DNA from: Chthonomonas sp.
Lineage (GTDB): Bacteria > Armatimonadota > Fimbriimonadia > Fimbriimonadales > Fimbriimonadaceae
NCBI GenBank assembly: GCA_016788585.1
Contig: JAEURP010000009.1
Coordinates: 1-64,000 of the forward strand
Reading direction: 5' to 3'
Length of the DNA stretch: 64,000 nt
Shown here: piece by piece, positions 53,448 through 62,206 of the stretch
How the letters are laid out: each line of letters begins with the position of its first letter
Position numbering within the stretch: position 1 is the stretch's first letter
Program-made: the position numbers and the translations under genes
The notes under the pieces: model-generated
Seen by the model: only the letters and a program-made list of their open reading frames with translations
What the model was told of the DNA's origin: nothing
Databases searched by the model: none

Positions 53448-54653
53448 TCAGTTGAGAAATTCGGAGCCAGTTGCCGCCTTGGCAATCTGCAGTAGATGGT
53501 CACCTGGTTCATAGCGAATGCCGCGGATTCCTGCCCGCTCGGCCGCCATCAAGTCGGTTTCAGCATCGCCAATCAAGAATGATCGCTCAGTGTCGATGCC
53601 CCAGTCCTCGATTGCTCTCAGGATCATGCCTGGATTAGGCTTTCGATCTGGAGAATCGAGAAGATACTCTCCAATGCCCTCGGTTGGATGATAGGGGCAG
53701 AAGTAAACATCGTCGAAGTGACCTCCCATTTCGCTCAGATCTGCCCTCATCTGGTCCATAAAATGATGAAAGTCGGCTTCAGTGTAAATCCCCTTGCCGA
53801 TTCCCGCTTGATTCGTGACCACGATCACGAGGTAACCCGCATCATTTAGCCAGCGTACTGCCTCCTTTGAGCCTTCTAGCCACTCGAGATCCTTGGTTCT
53901 GTAGGTGTGGTGGGTGTTTCGGTTGAGAACGCCGTCACGATCGAGAAATGCGGCAGGCTTTCGGCGCCACGCTGGCACGGTGGTTTGTGCCTCTGCAAGT
54001 GATTCGGGCAGCCCAATGTCCACGAAAAATCCTTCAGATCGCAACCCTGTGAGTCGCCCTTCGGCCGCCAAAACAGAAAACAGATCTCTTTCAATCGAAG
54101 ACGGCCCATCAGGAAGGCGGGCGAGGAGTGTCTGATCCAGTGCATAGACTCCGGCATTGATATAGCCAGGGCCCGCGGCCAGTTTTTCCTGAAAGGCAGT
54201 GATTCTGTCCTCTTCGAGTTCGCAGCCGCCATAGCGTGAAACGTCAGGCACGTGCCTCAGCGCGATTGCCGCGTTACCCGGAGCAGTTTTCAAGTTCAAC
54301 AAGGCCAAGTAGTTGACGTCGTACAGGGTGTCACCATTAAGCATCAGGAACTCGTCTTCGAGAAGGCTGGCCGCGAACTTTGCTGCCCCGCCCGTTCCTA
54401 ATGGTTCTGTTTCGACACAGTACTTGAGCTCGAGTCCGAACCGGGAACCGTCTTCAAGGACTTCTTCAATCTTGTCTGCAAGGTAGCCTGTTGACAGGAC
54501 AACTCTCTCGATCCCGTGCCTCCGGAGATTCCATAGCACGGTTTCCATAAATGGCGAGCCTGCCACCGGTAGGATCGGTTTTGGAATGTCTTTGGTGATC
54601 TCGCCGAGGCGCGTCCCGAAGCCTCCTGCGAGGATGAGCGCTTGCCTAGCCAC
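53448..54653 (-). CDS. hddC-gmhB: Fused heptose-1-phosphate guanylyltransferase and heptose bisphosphatase
   Basis: The 401-residue protein joins two steps of GDP-D-glycero-alpha-D-manno-heptose synthesis. Residues 1-225 are a nucleotidyltransferase ([23 protein letters not shown]), the HddC-type guanylyltransferase. Residues 232-401 are a HAD phosphatase of the GmhB type, with FLDRDGVLN (236-244), [19 protein letters not shown] and IGDAETD. The zinc loop keeps the first CPYHP, but the second Cys pair found in most GmhB is missing. It follows gmhA with an 8-base overlap. Sequence cannot fully exclude other sugar substrates. Confidence 0.85.
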   Translation of the reverse strand: MARQALILAGGFGTRLGEITKDIPKPILPVAGSPFMETVLWNLRRHGIERVVLSTGYLADKIEEVLEDGSRFGLELKYCVETEPLGTGGAAKFAASLLEDEFLMLNGDTLYDVNYLALLNLKTAPGNAAIALRHVPDVSRYGGCELEEDRITAFQEKLAAGPGYINAGVYALDQTLLARLPDGPSSIERDLFSVLAAEGRLTGLRSEGFFVDIGLPESLAEAQTTVPAWRRKPAAFLDRDGVLNRNTHHTYRTKDLEWLEGSKEAVRWLNDAGYLVIVVTNQAGIGKGIYTEADFHHFMDQMRADLSEMGGHFDDVYFCPYHPTEGIGEYLLDSPDRKPNPGMILRAIEDWGIDTERSFLIGDAETDLMAAERAGIRGIRYEPGDHLLQIAKAATGSEFLN

Positions 54654-55218
54654 AAAGAGCCTTCTCGGACAACTCGCAGATGATGTGCCCGATGAGAATG
54701 TGCATCTCTTGAATGCGAGGCGTTACCGGGCTGGGCACCTCGATGCAGAGATCGCACATGCCGGGGAAGGCGCCGCCACGATTGCCCGTCCAGCCGATGA
54801 CCTTGATCCCCATTTCCCGAGCCTTCTCAACCGCACGAAGGATGTTCGAGCTCGTACCGCTAGTGGTAATGGCGATGAGGACATCCTCGGGGTTACCGTG
54901 CGCTTCAACCTGACGGGAGTAGACCACATCGAAGCTGTAGTCGTTTCCGATTGCCGTCATGACCGTGGTGTTGGTGTGCAGGGCCAGAGCTGGAAGAGCG
55001 CGCCGTTCCATAAAGAAGCGGCTTACGAATTCACCAGCTATGTGCTGGGCATCGGCGGCGCTGCCGCCATTTCCGCAAAGCATGACTTTCCCGCCCTGTC
55101 GCAGGCACTCGGTCACCAATTCGGCGGCACCCAAGATCTCTGGGGCGATCGCTTGAGTGGCTTCAATCGTGGCTTGGTGATCACTGAGGATCCTTCTGAC
55201 TTCGGCAAGATCTAACAT
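54646..55218 (-). CDS. gmhA: Sedoheptulose-7-phosphate isomerase
   Basis: This 190-residue SIS-domain enzyme makes D-glycero-D-manno-heptose 7-phosphate, the first step of heptose synthesis. Motifs are MLCGNGGSAADAQHIAGEFVS, DVVYSRQVEAHGNPEDVLIAITTSGTS and HILIGHIICELSE with the metal-binding His. It sits between hddA (4 bases upstream) and the fused hddC-gmhB gene, which makes the pathway assignment strong. Confidence 0.93.
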   Translation of the reverse strand: MLDLAEVRRILSDHQATIEATQAIAPEILGAAELVTECLRQGGKVMLCGNGGSAADAQHIAGEFVSRFFMERRALPALALHTNTTVMTAIGNDYSFDVVYSRQVEAHGNPEDVLIAITTSGTSSNILRAVEKAREMGIKVIGWTGNRGGAFPGMCDLCIEVPSPVTPRIQEMHILIGHIICELSEKALCG

Positions 55219-55222
55219 AAGC

Positions 55223-56260
55223 TTATTTTTTGGCGAATTTGGACTCAGGGGCGTTCCATGTGGTCACGCCAAGGTGAGTAAATGAAAGATCGACGAGGCT
55301 AGCCCCCTGCGCTCGCAGTGCCGTTTGGACATCATGGGTGCAAAATGGATCGCACAAGAAGAACATGAATCCGCCGCCGCCCGCGCCCGTGATCTTGCCG
55401 CCAAGGGCACCTGCTTCTCGAGCCCCATTGTAGAGATCATCGATTGCCTGATTCGAGATGCCTTCGGCCATTTTCTTTTTGTTTTCCCAACCTTCGTTCA
55501 GCAGTTGAGCAAACTCGGCGAGGTTACCGATGAGGAGAGCGTTTTTCATCTGATACGCGAGCGCCTTGATGGTATCCATGGCTTCGACGGCAGTCCGATT
55601 TTGATCCTTGAAGTTCGAAACCTGTTGCTGGATGATGTCGCTATAAACGCGCTTACCTCCAACGTATGCGAAAACTAGGCGGTACTCGAGTTCGCTCATG
55701 ACCTCAACCGGGATTCTAAGTTGGTTCACCAATGAAACGTCATGAAGAAACTCGATGAAATTGAATCCACCAAACGCAGAAGCGTATTGGTCCTGCTTTC
55801 CACCGATGATTCCAACTTCAATTCGCTCGATGTCGAAGGCTTTTTGCGCGATTTGATAGCTATCAAGCGGGAGCTTTAGGAATGCCGAAAATGCGCCAAC
55901 CATCGCCACCGCAAGTGCCGATGAGCTTCCAAGTCCCGATCCGGGAGGCGCGTCGTTGTGCAGAATGATCGTTAGACCCGTTGGAAGACTACCCATGCGT
56001 CTAAAATGATCGACTACTCCCTTAGCCAAGTCAAGCTGGCCGTCGTACACAAATGGGTCATCGATTCCGTAGCTAATCGATGCGTCGTAGTCGAGACTCT
56101 GTATGACGATGTGCTCGCCGCCCGGGATCAATGTTGCATAGGCATGACGATTGATGGTCGCACTCAGGACCGCGCCGCCGCGCTCGTCGCAGTATGGGGA
56201 GACATCAGTTCCGCCGCCGGCGAAACTAATTCTAAGGGGAGCTCGGGCACGAATCCACAT
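55223..56260 (-). CDS. hddA: D-glycero-alpha-D-manno-heptose-7-phosphate kinase
   Basis: The 345-residue GHMP kinase phosphorylates heptose 7-phosphate at C1 in the GDP branch. It has the family's RAPLRISFAGGGTDVSPYC opening, the ATP-binding PPGSGLGSSSALAVAM and GGKITGAGGGGFMFFL. It heads the hddA-gmhA-hddC/gmhB operon. The alpha-anomer kinase plus guanylyltransferase, without HldE, indicates GDP-heptose for S-layer or surface glycan rather than ADP-heptose for LPS core. A promoter with a palindrome lies upstream. Confidence 0.9.
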   Translation of the reverse strand: MWIRARAPLRISFAGGGTDVSPYCDERGGAVLSATINRHAYATLIPGGEHIVIQSLDYDASISYGIDDPFVYDGQLDLAKGVVDHFRRMGSLPTGLTIILHNDAPPGSGLGSSSALAVAMVGAFSAFLKLPLDSYQIAQKAFDIERIEVGIIGGKQDQYASAFGGFNFIEFLHDVSLVNQLRIPVEVMSELEYRLVFAYVGGKRVYSDIIQQQVSNFKDQNRTAVEAMDTIKALAYQMKNALLIGNLAEFAQLLNEGWENKKKMAEGISNQAIDDLYNGAREAGALGGKITGAGGGGFMFFLCDPFCTHDVQTALRAQGASLVDLSFTHLGVTTWNAPESKFAKK

Positions 56261-56311
56261 TGCTGATTCAATCTCTTTTGAAGCCGATGCTTGAATCGCA
56301 AGGCACGGGCC

Positions 56312-56344
56312 ATTATATCGGATGGTTGGTCTTTTTCATCCGAT
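56312..56344 (-). promoter_or_regulatory. Promoter with palindromic operator for the heptose operon
   Basis: On the minus strand a perfect TATAAT (56317-56312) is preceded by a perfect inverted repeat, ATCGGATG (56344-56337) and CATCCGAT (56324-56317), with a 12-base spacer. The repeat covers the -35 region, which itself matches the consensus poorly. This layout suggests a dimeric regulator. It lies 52 bases upstream of hddA. Confidence 0.55.
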
Positions 56345-56388
56345 CTTAATAGGAACTGAGCCGTCTTGCGGGCCCTTTTACAAGCAAG

Positions 56389-57021
56389 TTACGCTGATGC
56401 AGGCTCGGATTCCTGCAATTTGAACAGGAAAGCGGAGATGACAGCGCCTATCATGGGCCCAACCCAGTAGATCCACAGGTTTGACTTGTCTTCCATGAAT
56501 AGCGAAAGGCCAGTGCCAACAGCAGGGTTGAAAGCTCCACCCGAGATTCCACCCCCGGTGTACGCAGCGCCGACAATTGTAAAGCCAATGGCTACGCCAT
56601 AAGCATAGTTGCCTTGGGTCTTCTTGTGTGTAGCGATGTTAAGTACGACCAAGCAAAGGGCCATCGTAAAGAGAACCTCGATGATCAGCGGAATATGCGT
56701 TGCTAGTCCACGGGCAGGGGCTATGGACGGTGACTGACCCGCGCACAATTGGGCAACCGTCACACCGCCCGCCGCGCCCAGAAGTTGTGCCAGCCAGTAG
56801 GGAACTAGGTCGGCCCACTTGAACTTGCCCGCGATTGCCAGGGCCAGGCTCACCGCCGGATTGTAATGCGCACCCGACACGTGTCCTCCCATGTAGATCA
56901 TAGCGGCAAGCATGATTCCGATGGCGATCACCGATGTCGGCGCGCCGCCGCCAGTTACCACCAGGCCGATGGTGAACACAAACAAAAAGGTGCCGATGAA
57001 CTCTGTCAGATACTTGGGCAT
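56389..57021 (-). CDS. Aquaporin / MIP-family channel lacking the filter arginine
   Basis: The 210-residue channel has six helices and the two NPA boxes: HYNPAVSLALA (54-56) and AFNPAVGTGL (167-169). The residue after the second NPA, normally the selectivity-filter Arg, is Val170, so the pore should be wider or less strictly water-selective. Start ATG 57021 gives the usual PKYLTEFIGTFLF opening; longer frames run into the divergent ATP-grasp gene. It is upstream of the heptose operon on the same strand, 128 bases apart. Confidence 0.85.
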   Translation of the reverse strand: MPKYLTEFIGTFLFVFTIGLVVTGGGAPTSVIAIGIMLAAMIYMGGHVSGAHYNPAVSLALAIAGKFKWADLVPYWLAQLLGAAGGVTVAQLCAGQSPSIAPARGLATHIPLIIEVLFTMALCLVVLNIATHKKTQGNYAYGVAIGFTIVGAAYTGGGISGGAFNPAVGTGLSLFMEDKSNLWIYWVGPMIGAVISAFLFKLQESEPASA

Positions 57022-57122
57022 AATTTCCCCTGCACTTCGGGACGGACAAGTTGCCCGTAGCGAAGCGGAAGGCGGTAACATTGAACTTGTCAGAACCGGC
57101 GCAGCTTCCGACGGGAATCCTA

Positions 57123-58325
57123 ATGAAGACAATTCTTTGCCTGTCGAGCTTTGAAAAGGGTGCCGCGTTTATGCGTCAAGCCAAGGCTGAAGGCTGGCGC
57201 GTTCTCCTTCTCACCGGCGAAAGTATCAAAGATGCCGGCTGGCCGCGAGAAGCCCTCGACGATATCTTCGCCCTCCCTGACCCGAACAAGGAATGGAACA
57301 TGGGCGACATGCTGAAGGCGGTCAGTTACCTCGCGCGCGAGGTAAAGATCGATCGGATCGTGGCCCTCGATGACTTCGACGTCGAGAAAGCGGCCCTGCT
57401 CCGCGAGCACTTGCGGGTACCTGGAATGGGTGACACGACGGCTCGAAACTTCCGCGACAAGCTCGCCATGCGGGGCCGCGCAAAGGACGCAGGGATCCCA
57501 GTGCCCGAGTTCAGCGGCGTCTTCAACGACGAGGAGGTCAACGAGTACATAACAACCGTTCCGGGCCCTTGGGTTCTTAAGCCACGGTTTCAAGCCAACG
57601 CGATTGGCATCAAGAAGTGTGCGACCGGCGAGGACGTCTGGCGTGAGCTCGACGGCCTCGGCGACAACCGCTCTCAGTTTCTCATTGAGCGCTTCATCCC
57701 CGGCGAGATTTGCCACGTGGACAGCATCGTCGTCAATGAGAAAGTCATCTTCGCTTGCGCCAGCCAATACGGCACACCGCCGATGGAAGTCTTCCACGGA
57801 GGCCGCGTGTTCACGACCCGAACCGTCGTCCCCGGTAGCGACCTCGAAAAGAAGCTCTTTGCCGTGAACCAGCAGATCATGAAGGGACTCGGGCTAAAGT
57901 ATGGCGTGAGTCACAGCGAGTACATCGTCTCTGAGTCTGGCGAAGTCTTCTTCCTTGAGACTTCCGCTCGCGTGGGCGGCGCACACATCGCCGAGCTCGT
58001 CGAAGCCGCGACCGGCATCAACCTGTGGCAGGCTTGGGCGACCCTTGAGTGTGCCGAAGATCCCGCTAAAGCCAAGTTCAAGCAAGGCAAGCGAAAGCAC
58101 GGCACGTTGATGGCGACCCTTGCATCGCAACGTCAGCCAGATATGTCCTCCTACAACGCAAAGGAGGTCGTCTGGAAGCTCAATAAGCCTCAGCATGCGG
58201 GCCTGATCATCGCCTCCGCCGACTACGACCGCGTGACTCAACTCACTGACGAGTATGTTGCTCGGTTCTACGAGGACTTCTTCATGCGTCTCCCGGCCGC
58301 CGAGAACGCGGCCCAAATGGGTTAA
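57123..58325 (+). CDS. ATP-grasp ligase of unknown substrate
   Basis: The 400-residue protein shows the ATP-grasp core: PWVLKPRFQANAIGIKK (nucleotide lysine), FLIERFIPGEICHVDSIV and EVFFLETSARVGGAHIAELV (metal-binding Glu and Asn-like Ser). It resembles L-amino acid and carboxylate-amine ligases and not carboxylases. It shares a TAATG junction with a NatA-type ATPase, so ligase, ATPase and permease form one operon. The start at 57123 begins MKTILCLSSFEKG. The product could be a dipeptide or modified metabolite that is exported; this is inference. Confidence 0.75.
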   Translation: MKTILCLSSFEKGAAFMRQAKAEGWRVLLLTGESIKDAGWPREALDDIFALPDPNKEWNMGDMLKAVSYLAREVKIDRIVALDDFDVEKAALLREHLRVPGMGDTTARNFRDKLAMRGRAKDAGIPVPEFSGVFNDEEVNEYITTVPGPWVLKPRFQANAIGIKKCATGEDVWRELDGLGDNRSQFLIERFIPGEICHVDSIVVNEKVIFACASQYGTPPMEVFHGGRVFTTRTVVPGSDLEKKLFAVNQQIMKGLGLKYGVSHSEYIVSESGEVFFLETSARVGGAHIAELVEAATGINLWQAWATLECAEDPAKAKFKQGKRKHGTLMATLASQRQPDMSSYNAKEVVWKLNKPQHAGLIIASADYDRVTQLTDEYVARFYEDFFMRLPAAENAAQMG

Positions 58326-59068
58326 TGGTTCAAGTTTTCGATCTCTCCAAGACGTTTGTGGATCCCAAACGGGGCGAAATCAAGGCAGTCGATCATGTTG
58401 GCTTTGAGGCAAAGCCTGGGCGAATTCTGGGATTGTTGGGAGTGAATGGTGCTGGCAAGACCACCACGATGCGTATGCTCAGCACCGTCATTTCGCCAAC
58501 CAGCGGCACAGCCCGGGTCGCAGGATACGACATCGTTGATGAGCCAGCTAGGGTTCGCGAATCGATTGGGTTTGTCAGCGGCTCAACCGCCCTGTACGGT
58601 CGCCTCACTGCGAAAGAATGTCTCGAATACTTTGGTCAGCTCTATGGCCTTGATGGAAATCTAAAAGCTTCAATCGACCGAGTGACCGAGCAACTCGGAC
58701 TCCACGACTTCCTGAACCAACTCTGCGACAAACTCAGCACAGGTCAAAAGCAGCGCGTCAGCATCGCTCGGGCGATCATTCATGATCCACCCATCATGTT
58801 CTTCGATGAACCTACGGCTGGCCTCGACGTCCTCGCGGGTCAGGCCATCATGGAGTTCATTGAGTCGTGCCGCAATCAGGGCAAGACCGTGGTCTTCAGC
58901 ACGCACATCATGAGCGAGGTCGAGCGACTCTGCGACGATGTGGTCGTCATCCACGAGGGCCGTGTCTGCGCTACGGGCAGCTCGGCTGAAATGAAAGCGC
59001 AAACTAACTCGCCAACCTTAGAGCAGGCCTTCCTCACCCTTGTCGGCTACCAGCGAGGAGCCCAATGA
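58325..59068 (+). CDS. natA: ABC transporter ATP-binding protein (NatA-like)
   Basis: The 247-residue ATPase has GVNGAGKTTTMRML, the signature LSTGQKQRVSIARAIIHDP, Walker B IMFFDEPTAGLDV and STHIMSEVERL. It matches the NatA sodium-exporter ATPase group. It is linked to the ATP-grasp gene by TAATG and to the permease by a 4-base overlap. Sodium as substrate is known for the Bacillus pair but cannot be read here. Confidence 0.85.
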   Translation: MVQVFDLSKTFVDPKRGEIKAVDHVGFEAKPGRILGLLGVNGAGKTTTMRMLSTVISPTSGTARVAGYDIVDEPARVRESIGFVSGSTALYGRLTAKECLEYFGQLYGLDGNLKASIDRVTEQLGLHDFLNQLCDKLSTGQKQRVSIARAIIHDPPIMFFDEPTAGLDVLAGQAIMEFIESCRNQGKTVVFSTHIMSEVERLCDDVVVIHEGRVCATGSSAEMKAQTNSPTLEQAFLTLVGYQRGAQ

Positions 59069-60237
59069 AATCGAAAGTCGTTTTCCTGAAAGAGCTGAAA
59101 GAGATGTTTCGTGACCGCCGGGTGATCGTCGGCGCGTTCGTCATGCCCCTGCTCCTCATCTTCTTGATGATGCAGATGTTCGGCCTCATCGAGCGTAGCG
59201 TCAGTGGCGGTCAGGCGACCAAGATCGCGATTGTCAAGGGCGGCGAAACAACCGCATTAGGCAAGGCCCTCTCCAAGATTCCCAATGCGACGATCCGAAC
59301 TCCGGACGACGTCGCGGCAGGCAAAGCTCTCCTAGAAAAGGGCTCCGTTCGCCTCGTCCTCGACATTCACAAAGACTTTGATAACCAGCTTGCCCAAGGC
59401 TCAGCCAAGGTCGGAGCATACTACGACTCCAGTGACCCCCTCAGCGCCCTCTCGCTCCGCATAATAGAAGAAGCGGTCAGCGAGACCAACAAGATTTCAG
59501 CGACAGCCCGAATCGGCGAAAAGGGCCTCGCGCCAAGTGTGCTTACGCCAATCGCCCTCGCCAAGAACGACACGGCGAAGCCCGAAGCCAAGGGCGCAGA
59601 AATGCTCCTCAGCCTCCTGCCCTATATGATTATCATTTGGGCCTTCTACGGCGGCTTCAGCTCGGTCAGCGATATGATGGCCGGCGAGAAAGAGCGCGGA
59701 ACCCTCGAAACCCTCTTGCTTTCGCCCGTGAAGCGCAACGACATCGCTCTCGGCAAAATCCTCGCCCTCTCGGTCATTTGCTTGGCGAGCGCCCTTAGTG
59801 CCGTCTTGGGCGTCGTCCTCACGAACACCATCCAGAAGCAGAGCGGTATGGCCCTTCAGCTCACGCCGGTGAGCATTGCCGCAATCATCGCGATGGTGCT
59901 TCCCCTCGTAGCCATGTTTAGCGCATTGCTCTTCGTTGTGAGCACTTGGGCCAAGAACATGCGCGAAGCGCAAACCTACCTGACGAGCCTCAGCTTCGTG
60001 ATCCTGATTCCTGCCGTGTTCAGCAACATCATTGGGTTCACCGGGATGGACAAGGCTCCCTGGCTAAAGCTCGTGCCCGTGCTCAATGTCGGCGCAGGAT
60101 TGCGTCAAGCCCTCATGGGTGCGACAGATTGGAGCCTCGTTGGCGTCGCCGCCATTGTGCACCTGGTGGTCGCAATAGTCTGCTGGCAGATCATCCTTCG
60201 GATGATTAACCGAGATCGCGTGCTCGTAAGAATCTAG
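59065..60237 (+). CDS. natB: ABC transporter permease (NatB-like)
   Basis: The 390-residue permease has an N-terminal helix (RVIVGAFVMPLLLIFLMMQMFGL). A large extracytoplasmic domain (about 45-175) is typical of NatB/ABC-2 exporters with a mixed alpha/beta loop. Five further helices follow, with the conserved GEKERGTLETLLLSPVKR coupling loop. It completes the ATP-grasp-NatA-NatB operon and converges on a small minus-strand gene with a 4-base overlap. Confidence 0.88.
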   Translation: MKSKVVFLKELKEMFRDRRVIVGAFVMPLLLIFLMMQMFGLIERSVSGGQATKIAIVKGGETTALGKALSKIPNATIRTPDDVAAGKALLEKGSVRLVLDIHKDFDNQLAQGSAKVGAYYDSSDPLSALSLRIIEEAVSETNKISATARIGEKGLAPSVLTPIALAKNDTAKPEAKGAEMLLSLLPYMIIIWAFYGGFSSVSDMMAGEKERGTLETLLLSPVKRNDIALGKILALSVICLASALSAVLGVVLTNTIQKQSGMALQLTPVSIAAIIAMVLPLVAMFSALLFVVSTWAKNMREAQTYLTSLSFVILIPAVFSNIIGFTGMDKAPWLKLVPVLNVGAGLRQALMGATDWSLVGVAAIVHLVVAIVCWQIILRMINRDRVLVRI

Positions 60238-60593
60238 CTGCTGAAGGTCGGAAACTCTTCAACCGGCGCGCGGCGCATCTGCACTTCTTCAGTGACGTGC
60301 GCCTCGGCGGTACCGAGTACGCCCTGATCGGCGCGCTTCTTGCGGCGCGCGAGGAGCGATTCTTGGGCGGCATCGAGGTGCCACAGGGCGACGGCGTTCT
60401 CAAGGCAAGCGAGGTCGCGGCCTTGGAAGTCGAGCAGCTTTTGCACCAGGATTTCGATGACGTCTTCGACCGAAACGCCGTTGACGCCGACCTCAGCCGG
60501 GTTCCCGTGCTGAAACTGGATCTTCACAAACTCCGTGTCAAGCTGGGCGGCCGAGCCGTCCAGATGTCGCCATCGTTCCATGTTTTCGCTCAT
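60234..60593 (-). CDS. Small phage-type protein, possibly Acb2/Tad1-like
   Basis: The 119-residue protein has FVKIQFQHGNPAEVGVNGVS (22-41), EDVIEILVQKLLDFQ (43-57) and CLENAVALWHLDAAQESLLARRKKRADQGVLGT (63-95). I recall this pattern (FQ, GVNG, ENA-AL-L-A, then a charged helix and a Gly-x-x-Gly-Thr) from small phage proteins now grouped with the Acb2/Tad1 anti-defence sponges; that is memory, not a search. It lies 104 bases downstream of a DNA polymerase IV gene. An ATG 13 codons upstream is possible. Confidence 0.5.
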   Translation of the reverse strand: MSENMERWRHLDGSAAQLDTEFVKIQFQHGNPAEVGVNGVSVEDVIEILVQKLLDFQGRDLACLENAVALWHLDAAQESLLARRKKRADQGVLGTAEAHVTEEVQMRRAPVEEFPTFSS

Positions 60594-60697
60594 CGCTTTG
60601 TAATAACGCCTCCGATTCGGAGAGAGTTGCATTAATGACGTTGGGTGCTATGGCATTCCTCCAGACAATCGCAAAATTCGACTTCAATTTCGCAAGT

Positions 60698-61969
60698 CTA
60701 TGTGTTCCACTTGGTCTGAATGGTCTCGTCGTCGTGGTCGCCTTTACCCTCGACGAACAACTCTGTCTTGTGAAAAGCAATGCGCTCAGGGGCCGTGTCC
60801 TTAGCTTCATTCAGAGCCGCCAGGAAGACCTTGTTCTTGCCAAATTTCTGGTTGACCTTGTCAACGGCGGTGCTGAAATCTTCCCATTCCGGATGGTTGT
60901 CGAAGAGGCTCGGCGTCGTATCTGCCTTGGTCGTGAGGTTTCCGAGGACGATGCCCGCCTGCGTCGGTCCCTCGAAGTCTCGGGACGCCCACATTTCCGC
61001 AACGAATTCGCCAATGTGAACGCTGTCTTGAATTGCCGGCGTCCGTCGATGAGCCTCCCAGCCCCGTTTGCCGGCGACGTAAATGCTCACAGCTCGCGTC
61101 GCCCAGCCATTGCTTCTCAGTCGGGCCGCGGCCTTTTGAGTCAGCCTCAGCAGAACCTTGTGGGCGCCTTCATCGGTTCGCAGGTCGGGCCGCAGGATAT
61201 GAGAATGGCTGAGCGCTTGCTGAGGGTTCTCCTCGTACTCAAGCTCATAGCCGCGGAGCAGGTACCACCACCGCTCGCCGATGATGCTCCCGAAGGCCTT
61301 CTTCAGGTCAGCCGCGCTCTTGGCCAGCATGTCAGCGGTCGAAAAAATGCCCTTCGCCTGAAGTCGCGCGAGCATCTTGCGATTGATGCCCGGAAAGTCG
61401 GTGAGCTTAAGGCACTCCAGCCGCTGAGGCAACTCGTGCTCTTGAATGATCACGAGGCCATCCGGCTTCTGCATCTCGGTTGCCACTTTCGCAAGAAAGG
61501 CGTTGGGTGCGACTCCAACCGAGCAGCGCAGGCACTCACCCACGCCGTCATAAATGGCTCTCTTGATGCGATGAGCCAACCGTTCCGCTTCATCGGGACG
61601 CTTCTCAACCCCAAGTAGCCTAAACTGCATTTCGTCCACGCTGCGCACCTTGTCGATCGGGAGCACGGTCTCAACGACCTCGAGAATCCGGTTGTGATAG
61701 GCAGTGTAAAGGTGATGCCCGGAGCCAACTACCTGCAAGTCTGGGCACATGCGCTTGGCGTCGCCCACTCGCGTTCCGGTCTTGATGCCATAAGCCTTCG
61801 CCTCGTAGCTCGCTGCGATCGCGACCGTGCTGTCATTCGCCATCGGAGCGACGATGATCGGCTTGCCTCGGAGCTCAGGATGCTCCTGTTGCTCGACCGA
61901 AGCAAAGTAAGAGTTCATATCAAGGAAGAGAACTCGCAACTCGCGCTTGTCGGATTCGAACCCGGACAT
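60698..61969 (-). CDS. dinB: Y-family DNA polymerase (Pol IV / DinB-like)
   Basis: This 423-residue translesion polymerase has LFLDMNSYFASVEQQ with the catalytic Asp and a Phe steric gate. YEAKAYGIKTGTRVGDAKRMCP follows, then the catalytic pair in RSVDEMQF and helix-hairpin-helix-like DFPGINRKMLARL. The C-terminal little-finger domain extends to about 380. The usual Asp of DMD is Asn here, which is not the metal ligand, so activity is expected. No LexA box was recognised upstream; a word-repeat hairpin and tRNA-Lys lie there. Confidence 0.88.
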   Translation of the reverse strand: MSGFESDKRELRVLFLDMNSYFASVEQQEHPELRGKPIIVAPMANDSTVAIAASYEAKAYGIKTGTRVGDAKRMCPDLQVVGSGHHLYTAYHNRILEVVETVLPIDKVRSVDEMQFRLLGVEKRPDEAERLAHRIKRAIYDGVGECLRCSVGVAPNAFLAKVATEMQKPDGLVIIQEHELPQRLECLKLTDFPGINRKMLARLQAKGIFSTADMLAKSAADLKKAFGSIIGERWWYLLRGYELEYEENPQQALSHSHILRPDLRTDEGAHKVLLRLTQKAAARLRSNGWATRAVSIYVAGKRGWEAHRRTPAIQDSVHIGEFVAEMWASRDFEGPTQAGIVLGNLTTKADTTPSLFDNHPEWEDFSTAVDKVNQKFGKNKVFLAALNEAKDTAPERIAFHKTELFVEGKGDHDDETIQTKWNT

Positions 61970-61999
61970 GTGTCTACTATATCACGCTGGAGGGCTGAT

Positions 62000-62085
62000 G
62001 GTCTATGGCTAATAGCTGATAGCTGTTGGCTTAGGAACAATCATTCTCCATACGGCTATCGACCATCGACCAACAGCCATAGACC
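62000..62085. repeat. Word-repeat hairpin B (CTATGGCTGATAG type)
   Basis: GGTCTATGGCT (62000-62010) and AGCCATAGACC (62075-62085) are a perfect 11-base inverted repeat. Inside, both arms continue with degenerate words such as AATAGCTGATAGCTG and its partial complement. It lies directly downstream of tRNA-Lys and upstream of dinB, on the shared minus-strand path, so it could terminate the tRNA transcript. The architecture matches hairpins A, C and D. Confidence 0.6.
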
Positions 62086-62090
62086 GAAAA

Positions 62091-62166
62091 TGGTGAGACG
62101 GCTGGGACTCGAACCCAGGACCCACGCCTTAAAAGGGCGATGCTCTACCGACTGAGCTACCGTCTC
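62091..62166 (-). tRNA. tRNA-Lys (TTT)
   Basis: A 76-base cloverleaf reads on the minus strand. The acceptor GAGACGG pairs with CCGTCTC, the D-arm is GCTCAGTCGGTAGAGC, the anticodon loop is CTTTTAA (anticodon TTT), the T-loop is TTCGAGT and CCA is encoded. The first pair of the anticodon stem is a T-T mismatch. Confidence 0.95.
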
Positions 62167-62206
62167 GAACTGACCGCAGGGTACCCCGCTCCGGTATCCT
62201 GACGCC

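Noticed and set aside
60635-61618. Long plus-strand open frame opposite dinB
   Set aside because: It is antisense to a clear DNA polymerase IV gene and its translation has no protein-like motif.
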